The position numbers and the translations under genes were made by a program. From Nocardia rosealba (GTDB lineage Bacteria; Actinomycetota; Actinomycetes; Mycobacteriales; Mycobacteriaceae), in the NCBI RefSeq assembly GCF_020216065.1, contig NZ_JAIWNA010000001.1, forward strand, positions 186,001 through 250,000: 64,000 bases of DNA, given 5' to 3'. Numbering within the stretch: the stretch's first letter is position 1; each line of letters opens with the position of its first letter. This document shows, one piece after another, positions 1 through 8,715 of the stretch. The notes under the pieces were generated by a model. That model made no database searches, was not told where the DNA came from, and saw only the letters and a list, made by a program, of their open reading frames with translations.

Positions 1-329
1 CGATGATGCGACGGCATCCGCAGCGCCCGGCTGAAAGCTGTGCACACAGGCACCTGGTAGCCACAAGCACGGCCCGCGATCCGATCCTGCGCACGAGCGC
101 TGAAGGCTCGAGCGCCCCCGTCCAGTGGTCTGTTCAGCGCGATGGCGCATGGGGTGGGGCGGGGCCGGTCCGGTGGTTGTTCCGGTGGGATGGCGGCGCA
201 TGGGGTGGGGCCGACCCGGCTCGGCGGTCGGGCCGGGTCGGCGACCCGCGAGGTGTGGAAGGTGTTCGCCCCGGGTCGGCATGGCGTGGCAGCGGGTTCG
301 TCCCGGCCGGTCTCGACCCGGTGGCCCGC
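1..329. other. Left-edge stretch without a recognised gene
   Basis: No protein with family features is visible on either strand; the open frames here are antisense or out-of-frame extensions of the flanking monooxygenase gene. The stretch from about 135 to 235 is G-rich and contains two imperfect copies of a short block reading GGCGCATGGGGTGGGG, roughly 50 bases apart. It lies downstream of the minus-strand monooxygenase gene, so it may hold its 3' end and the end of a gene outside the window. Nothing more can be supported. Confidence 0.4.
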
Positions 330-1934
330 TCACAAGGTGGACGCGAGGTAGCCGTCGGGGCGGATCACAGCCGAGGTCCACGGCTGGTCGGGTGCCACCT
401 TGCCGGTGACGACCAGTGCGTCGTCGGGAGCGTCGGGGACGGGAGTGTGTTCGTCGGGACGGATCGCGACGAACCGGCCCGCGTGCAGCAGTTCCGCGAG
501 AGTGCTCACCCGCCCGTTGTTTTCGGTGAGGACCAGGTCGTGCTGGAATCCGGGCTGGAATTGCCCGCTGATGAGTTCGGCGATCCCGTCGTGCACAGCG
601 GGCACGGCGAGCATGGCCAGCACGGCGTCGCGGACCTGCGGGTTCGCGGGGTTCATCATCCGAGACTGCAGGACGGTGTTGCCGACGATCGCCGCGGCGT
701 GCGCCACGCGTTCGCGGGAGTAGTCGGCGAGGACGGTGGGTCGCGCGCGTCCGGTGAGCACGCGGGCGAGCCGCCAGCCGAGGGCGAAGGCGTCCTGCAT
801 GCCGGAGTTGAGTCCTTGGCCGCCGAGCGGGTAGTGGCTGTGGGCGGCATCGCCCGCCAGCAGCAACCGCCCGTCCCACATGCTGGTGCGGTAACGGCCG
901 TGGTCGCTGAACCGGGTGAGGTGGCTGATCCGGCTCAGCGCGGGCTCGGCACCGAGTACGTAGGCGAGGCGTTCCCGGTACTCCGCTTCGGTCGGTTCGG
1001 GGCGGTGCTCGAGGGGCCCGCTGAAATCCATCGCGATGATGCGAGCCTGGCCGCCCGGGTTCGGGTTGTGCATGGTCCAGCCGGTCGGCGTCGGGTTCCA
1101 GCCCGGCGGAATCTCGCCGGGCACATCCGAAACCGCGAGGCCGGCAATGGCATTCATCGTCGCCGGGTACACCTGGGCGGGGAAGTCCCCCGTGCGGGCG
1201 ACAAGACTGCGTGCGCCGTCCGCTCCCACCACGTACTTCGCCCGAATCCGCATCCCGACGTCCCCGGCGCTGCCCTCGTGCACATCACGCCGCGCGTTGC
1301 TTTCGGTCGTGGTCTGGGCGGTGCCGCCCCGCGCGCTGTCCCCGGTCGCGGCACGGGTGCCGCCGACCCCGACACCTCCCGCGGTGGCGGCGTAGCCGAT
1401 GTCCATCCCGGTACCATTTGCGGCCGCGCTCCTCTCCGCTGCGCTGCCGCCCGCGACTGCCGCACGTTCGCCGAGTTGTGCGTCGACCTGAGCCGTGACC
1501 CCATGGTCTCCGGCATCCAACCGGATAACGCTGTGCCCCCGCAGGATTCGGGCACCCAGCGACAGCGCCCGATCCTCGAACGCCGCCTCCAACCTGGCCT
1601 GCGGGATTCCCGCGATCGGTGCGGGCTCCACGCTCGGCGCGCTCAGCGTGAGCACCGGTTGCGCCGCGAACTGGAACCGGGTCCGGTGCACACCCACCGG
1701 ATTGCGGGCGATGGCATCGGGCTGCACCGACGGAATGTACCCGCGCCGGGCCAGCAGCGACAGCGTGCGGGCGTGCACGGTCCCGGCGCGTGGACGCAGG
1801 TCGAGTTCGGTGCGCGACTCCACGACAACCACGTTCACCTGCTGCAAGGCCAGCTCCGCGGCGACGAGCATGCCCACCGGACCGCCGCCGACCACCAGGA
1901 CATCGGTCTCGATCGCGTGCGGTCCGGTGCTCAT
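330..1934 (-). CDS. FAD-dependent aromatic monooxygenase with a low-complexity insert
   Basis: 534-residue flavoprotein of the PheA/TfdB class A hydroxylase type, which uses NAD(P)H and oxygen to hydroxylate aromatic substrates. The N-terminal dinucleotide fold VVGGGPVG is at residues 14-21, the GADGARS motif at about 237-243 and the FAD-ribityl motif GDAAH at 361-365, followed by LGGQGLNSGMQD. The ATG at 1934 was chosen because the FAD fold begins ten residues later; the open frame continues upstream but antisense to the exporter gene. Residues about 152-227 are an unusual Ala/Gly/Thr-rich insertion inside the FAD domain. It is divergent from the MFS/P450 pair, which suggests a shared oxidative or resistance pathway. 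The substrate cannot be deduced. Confidence 0.88.
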   Translation of the reverse strand: MSTGPHAIETDVLVVGGGPVGMLVAAELALQQVNVVVVESRTELDLRPRAGTVHARTLSLLARRGYIPSVQPDAIARNPVGVHRTRFQFAAQPVLTLSAPSVEPAPIAGIPQARLEAAFEDRALSLGARILRGHSVIRLDAGDHGVTAQVDAQLGERAAVAGGSAAERSAAANGTGMDIGYAATAGGVGVGGTRAATGDSARGGTAQTTTESNARRDVHEGSAGDVGMRIRAKYVVGADGARSLVARTGDFPAQVYPATMNAIAGLAVSDVPGEIPPGWNPTPTGWTMHNPNPGGQARIIAMDFSGPLEHRPEPTEAEYRERLAYVLGAEPALSRISHLTRFSDHGRYRTSMWDGRLLLAGDAAHSHYPLGGQGLNSGMQDAFALGWRLARVLTGRARPTVLADYSRERVAHAAAIVGNTVLQSRMMNPANPQVRDAVLAMLAVPAVHDGIAELISGQFQPGFQHDLVLTENNGRVSTLAELLHAGRFVAIRPDEHTPVPDAPDDALVVTGKVAPDQPWTSAVIRPDGYLASTL

Positions 1935-2010
1935 CGGCTGCTCCTGGGGCGGGTAAGCCGCATCCGCGACTTCCGGTTGTACGAGAACTGTCGTAGCTAC
2001 TAATATCATC

Positions 2011-2035
2011 GTACCTACCGATCGGGTAGTACCTA
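2011..2035. promoter_or_regulatory. Candidate ArsR-family operator between divergent monooxygenase and exporter genes
   Basis: The 133-base gap between the two divergent genes holds GTACCTACC at 2011-2019 and TAGTACCTA at 2027-2035, with CTACC and GGTAG forming a small inverted repeat between them. Both short motifs recur, merged, at 4925-4937 just upstream of the nearby ArsR-type regulator gene. Sharing is seen in the sequence; binding by that regulator is inference. Confidence 0.5.
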
Positions 2036-2067
2036 ATTCGCGTATCGGAGCCCACCGAGGGAGATCC

Positions 2068-3354
2068 ATGTCGACCGCAACCGAAACCCAAGCTCCACCC
2101 AGTCCCGCCACGCTGCCCGTCGTTCTCGCCGCGCAGTTCGTCACCCCGATGGCGATCGCGGGCACCGCCATCGCGCTACCGCTCATCTCCCGTGATCTCG
2201 GCTCGAATCCCACTGCGCTGCAATGGGTTGTCAACGGGTTCAATATCGCCTTCGCGCTCACCACCCTGTTGTGGGGTGCGGTCAGCGACCGGATCGGGCA
2301 CCGCCGCACCTTCGGGATCGGTGCCGCGCTGGTGGTCGTCGGCAGTGTCGGCAGCGTCGTGGCGCCCGCGCTGATCGTGCTCGACCTGGCCCGCGTGATC
2401 GCGGGTGTCGGCGCGGCGGCCATCCTCACCGGATCCACCGCACTGCTGTCGAGCGCATACGAAGGCTCCCGCCGCACAAAGGCTTTCGCGATCTTCGGCA
2501 CGGTCAACGGTCTCGGCCTCGCCCTCGGACCGACCATCTCCGGCCTGCTCATCGCGGTGGTGGACTGGCGCGGAGTGTTCGTGGTGCACGCGCTGATCCT
2601 CGCCGCCGCGGGCCTCGGCACGCGCCTGCTGCCCGCCGCCGAACCCAGCACCGCCGAGCACGGCCCGATCCTCGACCTCGGACTCCTGCGCAACCGCGAA
2701 TTCCTGGCCATGTGCCTGGTTCCGGTGGCCGGATCGATCGGTTTCGTCACGCTGCTCACGTACCTGCCGTCGGCGCTGAGCGGCATCACCGACCTGTCGC
2801 CCGGTACGTCCGGGCTGCTGATGCTCGCGATGACCATTCCCGTATTCATCGCGCCCGTCGCGATCGGTCACCTGGTCACCCGGTTCCCCGCGCTCACCAT
2901 CGGCCGCGTCGTCTACCTCAGCCTCGCGGCCCTGATTCTGGGCAATATCGGCGTACTCGCCCTCGACGAAGGCCGATCGGTGCTGTGGATCGTCGTGCCG
3001 ATGGTGCTGCTCGGCCTCGGCTTCGGGCTGCCCATCGGTCTCGTCGACGGGCACGCGCTGTCGGTCGTTCCCCCCGAACGCGGTGGCACGGCGGCCGGCG
3101 TCCTGAACTTCTTCCGCATCGGGAGCGAGGCCGTGTTCGTCGCGGGCTACGCGATCGTGCTGTCCGCGGTGGTCGGCAGGCAGCTCAGCGGAGCCGCCGC
3201 GCACGACACCGCCGCAGGCCAGTTCGGTCACCCCGACGTCTATCGCACCGCGTTCACCACCACCGTCGGGGTGCTCATCGCCCTGCTCGTCGCTCTCACT
3301 CTCGCCATCATCGTGGTCCGCCGACAGGCGCGCCCGGAAGGAGTCACCTCATGA
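2068..3354 (+). CDS. MFS drug-efflux-type transporter
   Basis: 428-residue polytopic membrane protein of the major facilitator superfamily, with about twelve hydrophobic segments. The loop between segments 2 and 3 carries the signature GAVSDRIGHRRTF (residues about 70-82). Segment 5 has the motif-C-like run GLALGPTISGLL, typical of proton-coupled antiporters. A strong ribosome site (GGGAG) precedes the ATG. The stop overlaps the P450 start by four bases (ATGA), so the two are probably translationally coupled. Efflux of a substrate or product of the adjacent oxidases is a reasonable inference, not shown by the sequence. Confidence 0.88.
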   Translation: MSTATETQAPPSPATLPVVLAAQFVTPMAIAGTAIALPLISRDLGSNPTALQWVVNGFNIAFALTTLLWGAVSDRIGHRRTFGIGAALVVVGSVGSVVAPALIVLDLARVIAGVGAAAILTGSTALLSSAYEGSRRTKAFAIFGTVNGLGLALGPTISGLLIAVVDWRGVFVVHALILAAAGLGTRLLPAAEPSTAEHGPILDLGLLRNREFLAMCLVPVAGSIGFVTLLTYLPSALSGITDLSPGTSGLLMLAMTIPVFIAPVAIGHLVTRFPALTIGRVVYLSLAALILGNIGVLALDEGRSVLWIVVPMVLLGLGFGLPIGLVDGHALSVVPPERGGTAAGVLNFFRIGSEAVFVAGYAIVLSAVVGRQLSGAAAHDTAAGQFGHPDVYRTAFTTTVGVLIALLVALTLAIIVVRRQARPEGVTS

Positions 3355-4562
3355 CACACGCCATCGACGCCGTCCGGGTCGATCTCGACGGCATCGCGAA
3401 CATCAGCCCACCCACCATGATCGAGCCGGTGGCCGAGCGCTCGCGCGGCGGGTTACCGCAGGTCGTGCTGCCCAGCGGCCACACCGCCGTCCACGTGACC
3501 AGCTATCGCGACGTGCACGCGGTGCTCACCGACCTCAGTTTCGCCCGCGCGGAGACCAACGTCGAGGACGGGCCGACCTTCCTGCCGACGATCATGCCGA
3601 CGGAGATGCTGCTCAACCTCGATCACCCCGGGCACGGCAGGCTCAAGGGCTTCGTCGCCTCGGCCTACAGCGCCGCGACGATCGCCCGCCGCGCACCCGC
3701 GGTGCAGCGCGTCCTCGACGGAACGGTCGCGGATCTGCGGGCGCAGAACGCCGGCGGCACAGCCGATCTCGTGCAGACGCTGCTGGACCCGGTGACCATC
3801 GGCGTGAACGTGGACTACCTCGGTATCCCGACCGCCGACATCGCCTACTTCCGGCACCTCTCGCGGAAGATGCAGCTGGCCCACGACACCGACGTCCCCG
3901 CCTTGCTCGCCGAGTTCTGGACCCTTTACCACTACATCGAAGACCTGGTGGCCCGGCGCCGCGACCTCGAACCTGGCCTTATCCTCGACCTGCTCGACGC
4001 CCGCGACTCGGTCTCACCCCCGGTCACCGACGCCGAGTACGCGGCGATCCTGCTCGGCTCGATCGTCGGCGGCGATCAGAACATCCTGTCCGTCATCACC
4101 AAGATCGCCTACGTGGCCCTGGCCCGGCCCGAACTGTGGGACCACCTGGTGCGCAACCCCGACACCGTCCCCACGGCGATCGAGGAATTCCTGCGGCTGC
4201 TGCCGCTGGGGCGCATCTCCACCTTCCCCCGGGTCACCACCCGGGAGATCACGCTGTCACAGGGCGTGCTCCACCCCGGCGACATCGTGTACGCCGACGC
4301 CCACTCGGCCAACCGCGACCCCGACGTGTACCCGGACCCGTCGGTGCTAGACCTCGGCCGCGACGGGAAACGGCACCTGCAATTCGGCTACGGCATGCAT
4401 CACTGCATGGGTGCGGCGCTGGCCCGGATGGAGATCATCGAGGTGATCCGGCGGCTCGTCACCGAGTTCCCCACCCTCCGACTGGCTGTACCGGAACACG
4501 AGATCGTCTGGGAGACAGGCGTTCTCGTGCACCGGCCGGTGACGCTGCCGGTCAGCTGGTAG
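3351..4562 (+). CDS. Cytochrome P450 with atypical I-helix
   Basis: 403-residue soluble bacterial P450. The heme-thiolate loop FGYGMHHCMG is at residues 345-354 (Cys352), the K-helix ExxR is Glu279-Arg282, and the C-helix contains the usual DHPGHGRLKG at 91-100. The I-helix oxygen-activation motif, normally A/G-G-x-E/D-T, reads GGDQN at 240-244, so both the conserved acid and the threonine are replaced. ATG at 3351 overlaps the exporter stop. The gene ends tail to tail with the ArsR-type gene, overlapping it by 11 bases. No ferredoxin or reductase gene is adjacent, so electron transfer must rely on partners elsewhere. The substrate is unknown. Confidence 0.9.
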   Translation: MTHAIDAVRVDLDGIANISPPTMIEPVAERSRGGLPQVVLPSGHTAVHVTSYRDVHAVLTDLSFARAETNVEDGPTFLPTIMPTEMLLNLDHPGHGRLKGFVASAYSAATIARRAPAVQRVLDGTVADLRAQNAGGTADLVQTLLDPVTIGVNVDYLGIPTADIAYFRHLSRKMQLAHDTDVPALLAEFWTLYHYIEDLVARRRDLEPGLILDLLDARDSVSPPVTDAEYAAILLGSIVGGDQNILSVITKIAYVALARPELWDHLVRNPDTVPTAIEEFLRLLPLGRISTFPRVTTREITLSQGVLHPGDIVYADAHSANRDPDVYPDPSVLDLGRDGKRHLQFGYGMHHCMGAALARMEIIEVIRRLVTEFPTLRLAVPEHEIVWETGVLVHRPVTLPVSW

Positions 4563-4890
4563 CCGGGGCGGCCGGATGACGGTCCGCTGCGAGGATCGCG
4601 GCGAGCAGACCCGGAAACGCGGTTTCCATGTCGTCGCGCCGCAGCTTCGTCATCCGGCCGTTGCCCACGTCGCGCTGCCAGATCAGCCCGGCCTTGCGCA
4701 GCACCCGGAAATGGTGGGTGCGGGTAGACGGTGCCCAGGGCATCCCGAACACGCTGCAGAACTGTTCGGCGCCCTCGGGCTCGGCGTAGAGCTGGGCGAT
4801 CACGCTGCGCCGGTTGTCGTCGGCGAGAGCGGCGAGCACGGTCGACAGGTCGAACTCCTCGATATCGGGATGACCATCCGCATCGGCCAC
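4552..4890 (-). CDS. ArsR-type winged-helix transcriptional regulator
   Basis: 112-residue protein with a winged helix-turn-helix typical of ArsR-like repressors; the recognition helix region reads STRTHHFRVLRKAGLI at about residues 67-82. The metal-binding ELCVCDL motif of arsenic sensors is absent, so the ligand is probably organic or redox related. The GTG at 4890 was chosen because AAGGAG lies at the right distance upstream and the protein then has family length; the frame stays open farther upstream but antisense to the oligopeptidase gene. A motif 35 bases upstream matches the one between the monooxygenase and exporter genes, which suggests autoregulation plus control of that set. Confidence 0.8.
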   Translation of the reverse strand: MADADGHPDIEEFDLSTVLAALADDNRRSVIAQLYAEPEGAEQFCSVFGMPWAPSTRTHHFRVLRKAGLIWQRDVGNGRMTKLRRDDMETAFPGLLAAILAADRHPAAPATS

Positions 4891-4924
4891 GATGCGCTCC
4901 TTCCGCTCGAACCTACGACAACCA

Positions 4925-4938
4925 TAGTACCTACCTAG
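4925..4938. promoter_or_regulatory. Candidate ArsR operator upstream of the regulator gene
   Basis: TAGTACCTACCTAG lies 35 bases upstream of the regulator's GTG start and overlaps the stop codon of the oligopeptidase gene. It combines TAGTACCTA and GTACCTACC, both also present at 2011-2035. Likely autoregulatory; inference only. Confidence 0.45.
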
Positions 4939-7019
4939 CGCCCGCGACCCTCCATCAGCATCTGCGTGAAGAACTCGTACACCAGCGCCGACAGGTACGC
5001 CGACTGCTTGTTGTCGGCCGCGCCGCCGTGTCCGCCCTCGATGTTCTCGTAGTACCAGACGGTGCGGTCCTGGGATTCCAGCAGCGCGGCCATCTTTCGC
5101 GCGTGCCCGGGGTGGACCCGGTCGTCGCGGGTGGAGGTGGCGAGCAGGATCGGCGGATACTGCTTGTCGGGGTCGGTGTTCTGATACGGCGAGTACTCGC
5201 TGATGAACGCCCACTCCTCGGGCTTGTCCGGGTCGCCGTACTCCGCGATCCACGAGGCGCCGGCCAACAGCAGGTGATAGCGCTTCATGTCCAGCAGCGG
5301 CACCTGGCACACGATGGCACCGAACAGTTCCGGGTAGCGGGTGAGCATCACGCCCATCAGCAGACCGCCGTTGCTGCCGCCGATCGCGCCGAGCCGGTCG
5401 GCGGTGGTGACGCCACGGGTCACCAGATCGCGGGCTACCGCGGCGAAGTCCTCGAAGGCGCGGTGGCGGTGCTCTTTCAGTGCGGCCGTGTGCCATTCGG
5501 GACCGTACTCGCCGCCGCCACGGATATTGGCCAGCACGTAGGTGCCGCCCTTTCCGAGCCAGGCCATGCCTGCCGTGCCCAGATACAACGGGGTTCTGGA
5601 GACTTCGAAGCCGCCATAGCCGTTTATGATCGTCGGGCCGGGCGTTCCGCGACGGTCGCGGTGGCGGATCACGAAGTAGGGGACTTCGGTTCCGTCGTCG
5701 GAGGTGGCGAAGAACTGCTCGGTTTCGATGCCGTCGGCGTCGAAGTACGCGGGTGCCTGCTTCAGCAGCGCGGGAGTTTCGCCGACCGCGCTGTTCAGGA
5801 GGGTGGTCGGGGTGGTGAAACCGGTAGTGGTGAGCATGAACTCGTCGCCGCCTTCCAGCGGGTCGAGATTGCTCACGGAGGTGCTCGACATCGCGGGGGT
5901 GTCGGGAAGGTCCGCGCTCGCCCAGCCGTCGGGGCCGGGGGTGAGGACGCGCAGACCCGTCTGCACATCGCGCAGGGTGGTGAGGATCAGGTGGTTCTCG
6001 GTCCAGCCCCACGATTCCAGCGAGGTGTGTGGGTCCGGAGTGAACAGCACCTCGAAGTCTCTTCCGCCCGCGAGGAAGTCGTCGATATCGGTGACCAGCA
6101 GGCTGCCCGCCGGGAAGGTCGTGCCGGCGGGGGTCCACGCGGTCTTCAGGCGCACCAGCAGCCAGTCGCGGTACCAGTCGACATCGGCGTCGGTGGGTGT
6201 TTCGAGCAGGCGCCACTCGCCGTCGACGAGCAGGGAGACTTCGGTGTTGTAGAAGTCCGTCGATCGGTGCAAATAATGCCGTTCGTAACCGGGGTGGCGG
6301 TCGAATCCGGCGCCGATCGACACGTCACTCGGCTTGCCCTCGAATACCGTTTCGGCCTCGGACAATGCGGTGCCGCGCCGCCAGCGCTTCGCGATGCGCG
6401 GATAGCCCGAATCGGTGAGCGAGCCGGGCCCGAAATCGGTGCCGACGTAGAGGCTGTCGGCGTCGACCCAGCCGACCCGTGACTTGGCCTCGGGCAGGAA
6501 GAACCCGCCGTCCTCGGGAGCGATGAATTGCCGTGTGGTCATGTCGAATTCGCGTTCGACCGTGGCATCGGCGCCACCGCGCGACAAGTGGATGACGGCA
6601 CGTTCCTGCGAAGGGCGAAGCACCACCGCGCCCGACCACACCCAGTTCTCACCATCGGCCGCGGCGAGCGCGTCGACATCGATCAGCACGTCCCACTCGG
6701 GATTCTCGCCGGCATACGACTCGAACGTCGTCCGCCGCCACAGCCCGCGCGGGTGCTCGGCGTCGCGCCAGAAGTTGTACAGCCACGGTCCGCGTCGCGC
6801 GGGATAGGCGATCTTGGTGTCGTCGTCGAGCATCGCGAGGATGCGCTGCTCGAGGTCGGCGAACCGTTCGGTGTTCGCGAATCTGTCCGCGACCACCTCG
6901 TTGCGGGCACGGGCCCAGTCCAGCGCCGGTTCGGCGGTTACGTCTTCGAGCCAGAGGTAGGGATCGGTCACATTCTGCTCAACGCCGCTCATCCCCACAT
7001 TGTTGCCGACGTGACTCAC
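4935..7019 (-). CDS. Prolyl oligopeptidase family serine peptidase (S9)
   Basis: 694-residue cytoplasmic-type peptidase: an N-terminal seven-bladed beta-propeller region followed by an alpha/beta hydrolase domain from about residue 430. The nucleophile is Ser549 in GGSNGG, with candidate Asp633 in STRDDRVHPGH and His664 in EGGHGG completing the triad. The family cleaves short proline-containing peptides after Pro. No signal peptide is seen. The start is uncertain: GTG at 7019 overlaps the upstream stop as GTGA, suggesting coupling with the secreted-protein gene, while an ATG at 6992 would give 685 residues. Both fit the family length. Confidence 0.9.
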   Translation of the reverse strand: MSHVGNNVGMSGVEQNVTDPYLWLEDVTAEPALDWARARNEVVADRFANTERFADLEQRILAMLDDDTKIAYPARRGPWLYNFWRDAEHPRGLWRRTTFESYAGENPEWDVLIDVDALAAADGENWVWSGAVVLRPSQERAVIHLSRGGADATVEREFDMTTRQFIAPEDGGFFLPEAKSRVGWVDADSLYVGTDFGPGSLTDSGYPRIAKRWRRGTALSEAETVFEGKPSDVSIGAGFDRHPGYERHYLHRSTDFYNTEVSLLVDGEWRLLETPTDADVDWYRDWLLVRLKTAWTPAGTTFPAGSLLVTDIDDFLAGGRDFEVLFTPDPHTSLESWGWTENHLILTTLRDVQTGLRVLTPGPDGWASADLPDTPAMSSTSVSNLDPLEGGDEFMLTTTGFTTPTTLLNSAVGETPALLKQAPAYFDADGIETEQFFATSDDGTEVPYFVIRHRDRRGTPGPTIINGYGGFEVSRTPLYLGTAGMAWLGKGGTYVLANIRGGGEYGPEWHTAALKEHRHRAFEDFAAVARDLVTRGVTTADRLGAIGGSNGGLLMGVMLTRYPELFGAIVCQVPLLDMKRYHLLLAGASWIAEYGDPDKPEEWAFISEYSPYQNTDPDKQYPPILLATSTRDDRVHPGHARKMAALLESQDRTVWYYENIEGGHGGAADNKQSAYLSALVYEFFTQMLMEGRGR

Positions 7020-7546
7020 CAATAGTGCGCGACGTCTATCACCACGCGTGACGGCCCTTCGAGGGTGAACACACGGAACGGCAGCCGGGCGCGTACGCCG
7101 AGCCCGAGAGTGGTCTGCCCCTCGAACGAACCGGCCCAGGCGGCCTGACGGAAGGTCTGGTAGCCGGTCACGTTCACCAGGTCGCTGCGGCTACCCGGCA
7201 GGTAGGTGCTCGCGCCCGCGTCGTCGTGTGCGGGTGCCAGCACCGTGACCTGCAGGAACGCGCCTCCGCGCAGCGGGACGCCGGCCCCGGAACCGTCCTG
7301 GGTGACGGTGCCGACGTATCCCGCCCGGTAGCCGGACACCGGCCCGGTGAGGTCGACGACCAGGCGGTCGTAGCAATCGTGACGGCCCGCGCGCACATCG
7401 CGCACGGCACCCGACGAGTAGTTCGGACTCGACTTGTCCAGCGATCCCCACACGAGACCGCAGTAGGAGGGGGTCGCCGCGGCCGGCAGTGTCGAGAGAC
7501 CGACAGCCGCCGCGAGACAAGCGAGCAGGACGAGGAAGCGACGCAT
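7016..7546 (-). CDS. Secreted protein of the AMIN-like type
   Basis: 176-residue protein with a Sec signal peptide (MRRF start, hydrophobic core to about residue 20, probable cleavage after AAA near residue 25). The mature part is a beta-rich domain with a pair of cysteines (CGLVW and HDCYDRLVVDL), resembling small secreted actinobacterial proteins with an AMIN-like C-terminal domain, sometimes linked to the cell envelope. An upstream GAAGG sequence supports the ATG. The stop overlaps the candidate GTG start of the oligopeptidase gene. Function is not known; a cell-wall-associated role is only an inference from secretion. Confidence 0.7.
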   Translation of the reverse strand: MRRFLVLLACLAAAVGLSTLPAAATPSYCGLVWGSLDKSSPNYSSGAVRDVRAGRHDCYDRLVVDLTGPVSGYRAGYVGTVTQDGSGAGVPLRGGAFLQVTVLAPAHDDAGASTYLPGSRSDLVNVTGYQTFRQAAWAGSFEGQTTLGLGVRARLPFRVFTLEGPSRVVIDVAHYW

Positions 7547-7682
7547 GTCGCACCGCCTTCGAGCAAAGGGACGAGTACCGATTAATCGGGCGAATCAGAC
7601 ATCGCGTTAGCGTCGGTCCGGTGCCGATAGCGTTGCGAAACGTAGGATCGCAGGTCACGGATAACGATGGGGAGGTGTGTCC

Positions 7683-8648
7683 ATGCTCTGGGAGCAGCAT
7701 TGCTGTCTGCCGTTGTTACCGACGGCGCGGGTCGCGGATCTGGCGCGCTACCCGCTCGGGTCGTATCTGTCGGTGAATGTCGGGTACTCGGGGGAGACCA
7801 AGGCCGACTCGCTCGCCCTGCTGCGGTTGTTCCGTGAGCAGGCCGCCGCCGACCCGCGGTTCCGGCTGGTCGATCGGGTGAGTGATATCGGTGCGCCCGA
7901 GGCGATTTCGCTGGCCTTCGATCTAGAGGACTCCGCACCGCTCGACGGCGACCTCGACAACGTCGCGGTGTTCTACGAACTCGGCGTGCGCTCCCTGCTG
8001 CCCACCTACAACCACGCCAACGCGGCAGGCTGCGGCTGCCTCGACACGGTCGACACCGGACTCACCGCGTACGGAAAAGACCTGGTGCGCAAGCTGAACG
8101 AGGTCGGCATGTTCGTCGACGGCTCGCACTGCTCCCGCCGCACCGGCCTCGATCTCGCCACCCACACCGCCGCCCCGATGATCTACAGCCACTCCAATTT
8201 CGCTGCCCTGTGGGCACATCCGCGAAATATCACCGACGATCAGGCTCGCGCCTGTGCCGCGACGGGCGGGGTGATCGGCATCAACGGTGTCGGCATCTTC
8301 CTCGGTGAGAACGCACCCGAAGCGCGAGCCGAGCGCCTCGCCGCCATGGCCGACCACATCCGCTACGGCGTAGACCTGGTCGGCATCGACCACATCGGCA
8401 TCGGCTCCGACTACTCCTTCGACGGCGACCAGTTCAACGCCGAGATCCAGGACAACCCCGCCGCGTTCTCAGCGGACTACACCGCCTGGGGCCCCTTGCA
8501 GTGGACCCCACCCGAAGATCTCCTCGGCGAGACCCCTGGTATCCCGAGCCTCGACGACCACCTCGCCGACCGTGGCTTCACCCCCGTCGAACGCGCCGCC
8601 CTCTTCAGCGGCAACTTCACCCGCGTCGCCACCCAGGTCTGGCGCTGA
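7683..8648 (+). CDS. Membrane-dipeptidase-like amidohydrolase (peptidase M19)
   Basis: 321-residue protein of the M19 renal-dipeptidase family, which hydrolyses dipeptides using a two-metal centre in a TIM barrel. Family motifs seen are DGSHCSRRTG (about 147-156), YSHSNFAALWAHPRN (about 168-182) and the GIGSDYSFDG turn near 240. The N-terminal metal motif, usually DxHxD followed by LP, reads EQHCCLP, keeping the His but replacing the second Asp with Cys. ATG at 7683 has GGGGAG at good distance; a GTG six bases upstream would sit on the ribosome site. No signal peptide is visible. It may be a subfamily with altered metal binding or specificity. Confidence 0.82.
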   Translation: MLWEQHCCLPLLPTARVADLARYPLGSYLSVNVGYSGETKADSLALLRLFREQAAADPRFRLVDRVSDIGAPEAISLAFDLEDSAPLDGDLDNVAVFYELGVRSLLPTYNHANAAGCGCLDTVDTGLTAYGKDLVRKLNEVGMFVDGSHCSRRTGLDLATHTAAPMIYSHSNFAALWAHPRNITDDQARACAATGGVIGINGVGIFLGENAPEARAERLAAMADHIRYGVDLVGIDHIGIGSDYSFDGDQFNAEIQDNPAAFSADYTAWGPLQWTPPEDLLGETPGIPSLDDHLADRGFTPVERAALFSGNFTRVATQVWR

Positions 8649-8659
8649 CCTGGACGGTC

Positions 8660-8715
8660 GAGCACCACGCTCCGGTGGCGGCATCGGCCGAGTACTGCAC
8701 CCGAGCGTGGTGATC
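8660..8715. repeat. Palindromic intergenic repeat, copy A
   Basis: The 74-base gap between converging genes is almost filled by an element with terminal inverted arms (8660-8672 and 8703-8715, 12 of 13 bases paired) around a core containing GGTGGCGGCATCGGCCGAGTA. The reverse complement of the core and of the flank GATCTTGATC-like end recurs at 45245-45308. It can fold into a long hairpin and may end transcription from both sides; the family is not one I recognise. Confidence 0.65.
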
